From Cryptomeria japonica (lineage: Eukaryota; Streptophyta; Pinopsida; Cupressales; Cupressaceae): DNA of 64,000 bases. Under the pieces are notes generated by a model. That model searched no databases and was not told the origin of the DNA. It saw only the letters and a program-made list of their open reading frames with translations. The stretch covers positions 366,803,667-366,867,666 of the forward strand of contig NC_081415.1 of the NCBI RefSeq assembly GCF_030272615.1. The letters are read 5' to 3'. How positions within the stretch are numbered: the stretch's first letter is position 1; every line of letters begins with the position of its first letter. A program made the position numbers and the translations under genes. Positions 56,592-64,000 of the stretch are shown one piece after another.

Positions 56592-57762
56592 GATAAATCA
56601 ACATAAAAAGTACATAAATGGATGGAAACAACAATATATATCCTGTCTATGCCAAAAAATGTCAATTGTATCTCAAAAAAATCAATTGATCTGTATATTT
56701 TCTAAGAAAGGAACCTAAAAGACTAGATCTGAGATTTGAATTAAATAAAAAATACCTAGTGAATATTCTAGAAAAATAGTCTTGTAATCTATGTATAGGA
56801 CTGAACTAACTTTTGTACAACACAAAAATCATGCAAAACAAGTATAGATGTGAAAGTTATCACTCTCTAAGTCCAAAAATGATGTTATGACTTCATAGGA
56901 CTAGAGAAAAAAATGGAAGAAAATCAAGAATTTAAGACGAACACCATTGGATCAGGCTTAGAACTAGCTTTCTAAAGATATCTTGTTTGTAAGATTTCAA
57001 CCTCGTACATAAAAGTTATGACCAAAAAACTAAGCAATAGTCAAAATAAAAACTGAAGGGCTTGAAAATGGTGATGTATCATCTATATAGTTCTAATGTC
57101 AACATGACATCATGTTGCATCAACGCATGTTCTTGAAATATTCCCTTTGTAAAAAAATACATCATTGTAAAAAAAATCAGTCACCACAAAAGTTTCATTG
57201 TTAGCTTAAGTCAGAATCTTCAAGATTTTGTCAAAATCTTTAGCCATTGTCTTACAAGATTGCATGTGTAAGCACTTATGCAAAAGGCTGCCCTTTCAAA
57301 AAAAATTAACACAAAAATTGTGAGGAAAACTTTTTCAAAAAAATTGTTTTTACTAGCATTGGATTTTTTTATTGCATAGGCTCCATTAGATCTATACAAA
57401 TATATGAAAATAATTGTGACAAATTAATCCCTAAAAATAAATGCCTCACATTTCATCAATTTGGATTTTAACAAACGAATAGGCAATTTTAGGATTTTTG
57501 GTCACTTTGAGTGCAATGGTGAGGTTGATTTCACTCCAAAGTGCCCATATTTTTTACTGTCCATTAGATCTTGCCTCTATTTTGCGCCCTCAACAAAAAA
57601 CACTCAAAACTTCAACCACTCGAATTTTGATGAAATGATAGTCAATCTATAGGTTTTGGGATGTTGCAAACGTGATGACAACCTCCATTTGAGCCCAAAG
57701 TGCACATAAAATTCTCTCAAGGTTAGATCCCTCGAGAATATGAACATGACATTACAGATCCA
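56592..57762 (-). other. Leader of copia element K
   Basis: A 1.17 kb AT-rich region between gag and the primer site with no domain. It is long for a copia leader; part may be inserted sequence, but no boundary is visible. Confidence 0.45.
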
Positions 57763-57773
57763 CTTAGATACCA
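57763..57773 (-). promoter_or_regulatory. Primer binding site of element K
   Basis: The minus strand reads TGGTATCTAAG directly after the LTR end CTCCAACA; the first seven bases match the tRNA-iMet-type site. Confidence 0.7.
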
Positions 57774-58141
57774 TGTTGGAGTTATGGATTAACCACACAA
57801 TCCCAAGAATCATCTGCAAGCACATTGCCTAACACAAGAAGGAGATCAAGCAAGGATAATTTGTTCAACAACTTGAGAATTTTGTATTGATGCACACAAA
57901 AATATGGTACAAATGAATAAATGAAACCTGATGAAAAGAATGAATGAAACCCTAGGCTAAATCCTAAAGAAAAATTAAATTAGCTAGTACCAAGTGTTGC
58001 AATAAAACAAATAAGACAACTTAAGCTATTATTAGCCTAATTTAATAAAAGGAAAAAGCACCTAAGTTTAGCTTAAGTGAATAAAATAATTAAAAGAGCT
58101 AATTAATTAAATAATTAGATAATGACCTAATTACTTCAACA
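57774..58141 (-). repeat. 5' LTR of copia element K
   Basis: A 368-base segment that on the minus strand starts TGTTGAAGTAATTAGG and ends AACTCCAACA, with matching TGTTG/CAACA ends, next to the primer site. No second copy is seen to the left, so the 3' half of K is lost. Confidence 0.7.
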
Positions 58142-60329
58142 CATTTTTGGCTTGAGAACACTAGTGTATAATCAAGACCACATGATTGTGATATTTGTCA
58201 AGTTGTTAAAATGGACCTCATCCATGTAGAGCTCAAAATGCATATTCAGTTTACCATGACCTTCCTTGATTGGTTGTGTACTAGTGCAAGGCTCGGGTTG
58301 TCAATTTTGGTCATCATCATGATACTGTATTATTGTGCCATGTGAAAAGCTTGTTATGTGGGTCCCTAGATCTCATCAATAATTCTAAAGAAGATCAATG
58401 GTCATGTTGCAAATAGTAAAAATTGCTTGACAATAATTAACCCACTTCAAGGGAGCAAACCTCCAAAAGTATTAAAAAAGAAGATAACTCACAATATAAT
58501 GATAATAAGTGTAACTCAGTAAAAATCATCATTGTATAACTAAAAATAATAATGAAATCACGAATCCCTATTCTAGCTATGAATTCTAACAAATATCAAT
58601 AAAATAATGCAAACAAGACAATAAGGATGTATAATATTCAATCAAAACTCCCTATTCCATGATCGCATATAGCTTCCATTGTCCTTCTCTTCCTTGATGA
58701 ATGCTGACTCTCAGATATTGCGTTGTTAACCCGCAAATGACACAAAGATTTGAATTTTGTGATTGTTGAAAATGGAGAATTGATGTTGAATTTAAAGATT
58801 TTTGGGTGAGATTGAATAAGAGGTGGAACTGGAGTGAGCTAAAAAGTTGATTGATAGTTGAACTATCGATTGAGAGGTGGAACTCAATAGATTGAAATGA
58901 TAAAAGAGTTAAATGATTGAATGCTTTTTGGAAAAAAGCTTATTGGAAGATAGAAAAATAATGATTGGAGGAATAATTGAGGAAATTGTTTAATTAATCA
59001 ATTAATTGAATTGATGATTGAATAGATTGAATTGATGATTGAATAGATTGAATTGTTAATTGGAGATGATTGATTGAATGCTTTTTGGCAAAAAAGCAAA
59101 TTGGAAGATAGAAATAGAGATTGAAAAGATAATTGATTTAATTAATCAATTCATTGAATTGATTAATTTAGCCTGTGTTGTAGGATATTCTATTGAAATT
59201 CAATTCCTTTTTGCATGCTTTTGAACTTGATTTAGATTTTCAATTTAATCTTTGCATGATATTGAATATTGATTTTAATTCAATTTGATTTTCAAAATTA
59301 TGATATTGAAATGCACATGTATTTGAAATTAGATGAAATTGGAAGAGTATGAATTTGAATTAGAAGAATAAATGAAATTAGATGAAATTAGAATTTGGGG
59401 AAATTTGAATTGAAGAATTATAGCTACTTAAATAATTTTAAAAAATTATTTAATTATTTAGAAATTAAATTAAATTAACTAATAAAGATTATTTAATTAA
59501 AGGATTAAATCACAATTAATTAAATAATTAAATTTTAATTAATATTAGAAAGGGTTAATTGATGAAAGCATAGAAATTGAATAATTAATAATGTTATGAA
59601 GAAAAATGAATGTAGAAGAATAAGATTAATTAATTTAATTAAAGAATTAAAAAATTATTTAATCAATTAGATGAATAATTAGTGTGTGATCAATGAGACA
59701 TTTTTAGGTGTCTATGTTTGCCCCACTTTGAGACAATGTCAAAATGATGTTGTTTCAAAGAAAATGAAAAATTTATGCTCCAGTATGCCCCAATGACGCT
59801 TAGGGTGTAATGCCCCCTCAAGAGTTTGTTTATGCATTAAAGGTATGAATGATCTCTCGAAAGAAGAAGAAGAATGTGAGATAGAAGAATAGTTAGTTGA
59901 TTAGAGATAGAGATAGGTGATGTGAAGATGACATTGAGATAGAATATGAGAGATAGAATGAAATGAGATGATAAAATGATAGAAGATGATAGAATTAGAG
60001 AAATAACATGAGAAAATAACATGAAATGCAATGCTTGAAAATGATAGATCCATGAAATTGTGTGCCTTTATTCATAGCGCAATATATATTCATCATTGAG
60101 CCTTATTATGTAACAATGGGGCTTTGCACGCCAGGGTATAAGGATCCAAGATGTAAAGATATCTCATTGCAAAAACAAACATGTAGCAGACAAGGAGTGA
60201 ACCCTCCATTTTGGGTATAATGTTAGGAGGTGAGGTATGTGGGGTAGCCACAGGCATAGTTATCCTTCATGGGATACTTACCGAATGAACGTACCAACAC
60301 AGACACCCAAGGTACCATTTTTCGTAGAA
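58142..60329. repeat. AT-rich region with a 157-bp duplication
   Basis: No coding landmark. GAATGCTTTTTGG blocks at 58919 and 59076 begin two similar stretches (TTGGAAGATAGAAA, TTAATTAATCAATT-ATTGAATTGAT), a tandem duplication of about 157 bp. Short AATTGATGATTGAATAGATT units repeat near 59010-59060. A TTTTTAGGTGTCTATGTTTG motif near 59700 could be the edge of another LTR element. Confidence 0.5.
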
Positions 60330-60334
60330 CTTCA

Positions 60335-61058
60335 TGTTGGAAAAATGGTGTTGTACACCTTGCATAATAATATTTCATTGTTGTATTATTTTATTATTGT
60401 GTGAGGTGGACATGGAATTATATTGTAATATCATATTGTATTGTTGCACCTAGGAGCGCCTAGATGGACGTACAACATGTAGAGATTCCCTTGTAATATT
60501 CTTGTTACCACTTGATGAGTTGTATTGACACATTGGTATTATTATATTGTATTTATTTAATATTGGGGAATGTAATTGTGATAAAGTACCCAATATTAAA
60601 TGTGGGTCAAGGGTAGGTAGGAAAATATTATATTTTATTCTCACATGGTTTTGATGTAATACCACTTGGTGGTTTTGTGGTTGCTTGTTTCTATAAAAGC
60701 ACCACAAGGGTAGTTGTTTGGGTTGGTCAGTTATCCATGTTAGCATTTGTGAAGGAGGAAGCATGGCATGGGATGTGTGGATTCATGCTTGGTCACATAA
60801 AGTGCTTGGTTATGGTTGGGTTTTCAAAGGATTTCCATAGTTGTAGTGTAATGGACGCATTGTTGATAATACATGGTGGATGATGCTTTTGGAGGATGGG
60901 TTTTTCCCTCATGAGGGTTTTCCCAGGATATATCTTTTGTCATATTTTCATGGGTATGTTTTCTATTCTTTGCATATGGCTTCTATGTGTTGATTTGATT
61001 GAAATCTATAATGGGTTATGTGGAAATTGTCATAAAGATGGCTGCAAGTTTCCTTTCA
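60335..61058 (+). mobile_element. Candidate solo LTR with TATA box
   Basis: The 724-base segment begins TGTTGGAAAAATGG and ends CCTTTCA, flanked by CTTCA on both sides (60330-60334, 61059-61063). A TATA-like CTATAAAAGC lies near 60692. TG...CA ends plus a 5 bp duplication suggest a solo LTR, but a five-base match can arise by chance and no second copy is available here. Confidence 0.4.
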
Positions 61059-61543
61059 CTTCATTGGTTCACACCACAAACAAAAAACAAAGAAAAGAAT
61101 CATGAACCATCTCAACTCCTCTAGTCACTTGTGGACATCCTTGAGTAGCATAGGAACATGACATGTCACCAAATGATAAAAGATAAAGAATAACTAGGAC
61201 AAAATTCAGCAACCATACTAATCTATGCCTTTGCTTTGATTGTTTGATGTGATGGTTGATAATGTCTGATCTGAGAAAGTGCGGACCTTGTTTAAGATTG
61301 ACCTATCTAATTTCGAGTGTATCCTCTTTTGTTTAAGATAGGATAATGATCACTTGATATGGATAATTGATATGATTGATTAGACAACTTGATCAGTTTG
61401 ATTGTAGATTGTTGATTAGGTAGTTGTATCCTTTGTTACCTCCGCGCAAAGCATTTGCTGGATATTTCCTAGGGTGTTTGATTCTTGCGAGACATTTTAT
61501 TGCAAGTTTTTTTATTGATTTAATTATTTTTTGGTATTTTTTT

Positions 61544-61752
61544 AGGATCATATTTGGATGTTTTTGATTGATTTTTTTAGGATCATATTTGAATGTTTTT
61601 GGTATTTTTTCAGGATTGTATTTGGATGTTTTTGATTGATTTTTTCAGGATCATATTTGAATATTTTTTATTGATTTTTTTCAAGACTTTATTTGAATGT
61701 TTTTTATTGACTTTTTCAGGATCATATTTGAATGTTTTTGATTGATTTTTCA
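61544..61752. repeat. 35-bp minisatellite, six units
   Basis: Units begin AGGATCATATTTGGATG or variants at 61544, 61579, 61612, 61647, 61683 and 61718, each followed by TTTTTGATTGATTTTTT-like spacer. Period 33-36 bases. Confidence 0.9.
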
Positions 61753-62246
61753 ATGTTTTTGAGTTTTTTAGGACTTTTTCTGATTTTTAGGGATTTTTTC
61801 AGGAATTTTTTCAGCTATGCCCCCAGTATGCAAACCTGTCATGATATGATGATCTACAAAATCCATGTGGAGTCAATGAAATTTTTGGTATGAAAATTTG
61901 ATATGCAATATGATGTGCAGGATGAAAATGCATTTCCTATTTGGACAAGGAAGGTTGTTTGTGTTTATCACTTTATACACTGATTGAATAAAAGGTACAA
62001 AATATTTCAAAGAGTTCAATCCATCTTCAAAAGACCTTGGATCATCCAACCTAACACATTAAGTAACTAAGATTTATAAATGGAGACGCAGAAAACTTCC
62101 CCACCGATACTTGAAACTTTTGATCTTCTTTGTCTATGTGTGCGCAATTGAATTTATTCCAACTCTTGTAGCCATTAGAGACCCTTAGAATCCTATATGA
62201 CTAGCTATGTAAGTTTATTCTAACTTCAAAAGCATCCTGGATAGAG

Positions 62247-62350
62247 CCTCGTTGCCAGTCAAACATCTATAGCCCCGATGAGGTTATACACTGTAATCTC
62301 TTGAATATTTCTCCATTGCCAATAGGCATCCATAGCTCTGATGAAGTTAC
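62247..62350. repeat. 64-bp degenerate duplication
   Basis: CCTCGTTGCCAGTCAAACAT...AGCCCCGATGAGGTTA at 62247 and CTCCATTGCCAATAGGCATC...AGCTCTGATGAAGTTA at 62311 align with scattered differences. Confidence 0.65.
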
Positions 62351-62940
62351 TCGCATGTTTCCATAGCCAAGCTTTTTATTGCACTTGTATGCATGATATT
62401 TTAGTTATATATCTTTACTCTTTTGCCTTGATATTTTGATATGTAAGTAGGCATGACTCTTTTTCTTTTTTATTCTTTGCATTGGCTTGTAAGTAATTAA
62501 ACTTACATGGGTGTAATAATTACAATGGCGCTGAAGTAGAATTTTGGATTTTTCACTAGTCATATGATCAACCTAGTATCTACAATGATTTAGAGAAAAC
62601 GATTAATATGTGAGATATAGCAATTGATAGACTTGGGAGACAAGGCTCAATAGTGAAACTTCTACCCAACCATAGACAAAGCCTAACCACAAGGTGATGT
62701 TGAAGAGGAGTGACCTTAGGTTTATGAAACTTCATGTCCGAGTATCTAAGAAATGAGCTAACCTTTTCTTCTCTCATGTGTAGATGAGTGATTTAATTGT
62801 GACAATCGCCTTGTTTTATTGATGCGGCTACATGTGAATGCAGAAACTATATGCCATGAAGATGAAATTATGAAAGCAAAATGATATGCAATGCAATGAT
62901 TAAATAAATGATATGCAAATGCAATCTAATCTAACCATAA

Positions 62941-64000
62941 TCAATGGGCCTTATGAATCCGACCTCCCATAGCTTTTGTAACCCTACTTTTAAAGTGGTG
63001 TGGATTTGTCTTCTTGAGTTTCTTGTTGTATGGCTTCATTCCTGGTAAGTGATGTAACACCGATTTTAGATCCATCCCTGGCATATCAACATATGACTCA
63101 GCCAAATGTATGCTATGTACAATTGCACCTTTTGCTATGTTTACTTCTTTTGTCTTTTCCACCAGTGATGTGGAATTTTCTTGTGCAATAGGAAGATCTT
63201 TTAGTTTGCTTTCACCAATGTTTTCAATCTTATCTGGATTTTGTGATATAGCGGAGCTCGCTTCTCCAAAGTATGTTGTGTTATCAAGATCTATTTCAAA
63301 ACCTATTTTATAATCATCATATGTAAATCTAACATGGAGGAACTCTATTATAGCTTCATCATTTTCAAACCAATCCAAATGTGGTGGTTCTTCTTGCTTA
63401 ATAAGAAAATCCTCTAATCTATTTTTACCATTGTTTTTTTATCTCATCCCGTCGTTGTAAAGTAGAGGATCTTGCCTCTCCAAAGTGTGTTTTTCAGTCA
63501 AGGTCTATTGTAAAACCTGCTTTGTAGTCATCATATAGGGATTCATCTCTGACACCTAGGAATTTTGCTATAGCTTCATCATTTTTGAACCAATCTAGAT
63601 GTGGTGGTTCTTCCTACCCCCAGCCTATAAGATAGAGTTTATTATCTTCATCATACCGCGACGCTTCTGACATCATGCATACACGGTTACCATAGTCATC
63701 TTTCCATGAATTTGTATCTATCTGTTTATAGTCATCTATGATACCATCATTTATGTTTCCAAGGTTAACAGTGGTTGTAGTGACTACTGCATCTCCTACA
63801 CCAAGAGTATTGATTGTGTAATCATAAGCCACATTGGTGTAGTTTGTAGTATTGTTTTAAGTTCCTGAGGTCGATGCCTTTCCCTTATCATGTTTGATAA
63901 AGGGATCCTTAAAGATGGTGTGATTTGTGTTTGTTGATCCCTTATTCATGTCCATTGTGATGTCTCCTTAATTGATAAGCTCCTGAATCAAGTCATTCAA
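62941..64000 (-). pseudogene. Gypsy gag C-terminal tail and linker with internal duplication
   Basis: Entering from the right on the minus strand: DLIQELINKGDITMD and FIKHDKGKAST, in the style of the end of a plant gypsy gag, then YTINTLGVGDAVVTTTT, YLIGWG*EEPPHLDWFKND, FTIDLD and HFGEARSS. After a stop and shift a second copy of the last part follows (EEPPHLDWFENDEAIIEFLH, IGFEIDLDNTTYFGEASSA), with a 145-codon open tail ending MGGRIHKAH* at 62941. The two copies are about 220 bp apart. Protease and RT do not follow, so the element is either truncated or non-autonomous. Assignment to gypsy is inferred from the gag-like end only. Confidence 0.5.

Larger units (their letters stand above)
61059..62940. 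other. Non-coding region with two tandem repeats
   Basis: No domain or long frame. It contains a 35-bp minisatellite (61544-61752) and a 64-bp duplication (62247-62350). It may be the untranslated part of the gypsy element whose gag tail lies to the right. Confidence 0.5.

Overview
This window looks like land-plant nuclear repeat DNA, and I infer a large, repeat-rich genome, possibly a gymnosperm. It contains no intact host gene, tRNA, rRNA or CRISPR array. Almost everything recognisable is a retrotransposon: Ty3/gypsy, Ty1/copia and plant L1-type LINE elements nested inside one another. All are decayed by stops and frameshifts. Several insertion points can be read to the base from target-site duplications (TSDs), and in three cases the interrupted reading frame rejoins exactly across the TSD.

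Layout, left to right. 1-4553 is the 3' part of a defective copia-type element in which an unrelated basic ORF precedes a remnant copia RNase H and a 1.7 kb LTR. It interrupts plus-strand gypsy element A (RT, RNase H and integrase remnants 4551-6802, repeat-rich spacer 6803-8068, a long extra ORF 8069-9444 plus 13479-15651, and a 3' end to about 16257). A 4.0 kb TG...CA insertion with TSD GAGAG, probably a giant solo LTR (family X), lies in that extra ORF.

16258-34609 is minus-strand gypsy element B. Its gag-protease region is split by three different insertions: a 5'-truncated LINE (17517-20834, 15 bp TSD), a 4.2 kb TG...CA insertion carrying a pectinesterase gene fragment and a palindrome array (21505-25692, TSD GTCTT), and a complete but dead copia element (26284-34114, TSD GAAAG), which itself holds a small LINE in its 3' LTR. 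Next come a plus-strand gypsy fragment C (35178-36189, RNase H-like block ahead of the RT N-terminus) and gypsy element D (LTR, primer site, 2.2 kb repeat-rich leader, gag) to 40352.

40508-48340 is element F, a near-complete minus-strand gypsy chromovirus with paired LTRs, gag, protease, RT, RNase H, integrase and chromodomain. Its flanks do not match: the left is a family X end, the right is element E, a second defective copia-type element with an unrelated coiled-coil ORF, a LINE tail and a 3' LTR. 50794-55100 has no recognisable coding domain but holds an intron-like T-rich block. 55180-58141 is a minus-strand copia gag-protease fragment with 5' LTR and primer site. The rest is AT-rich sequence with a candidate solo LTR and minisatellites, and at the right edge a minus-strand gypsy gag tail with an internal duplication.

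The best candidates for something undescribed are: a LINE family whose three copies here all carry the end of the same extra ORF downstream of RNase H; copia-type elements whose gag/pol has been replaced by unrelated ORFs; a pectinesterase fragment inside an LTR-like insertion; and an array of four 35-bp near-perfect palindromes.
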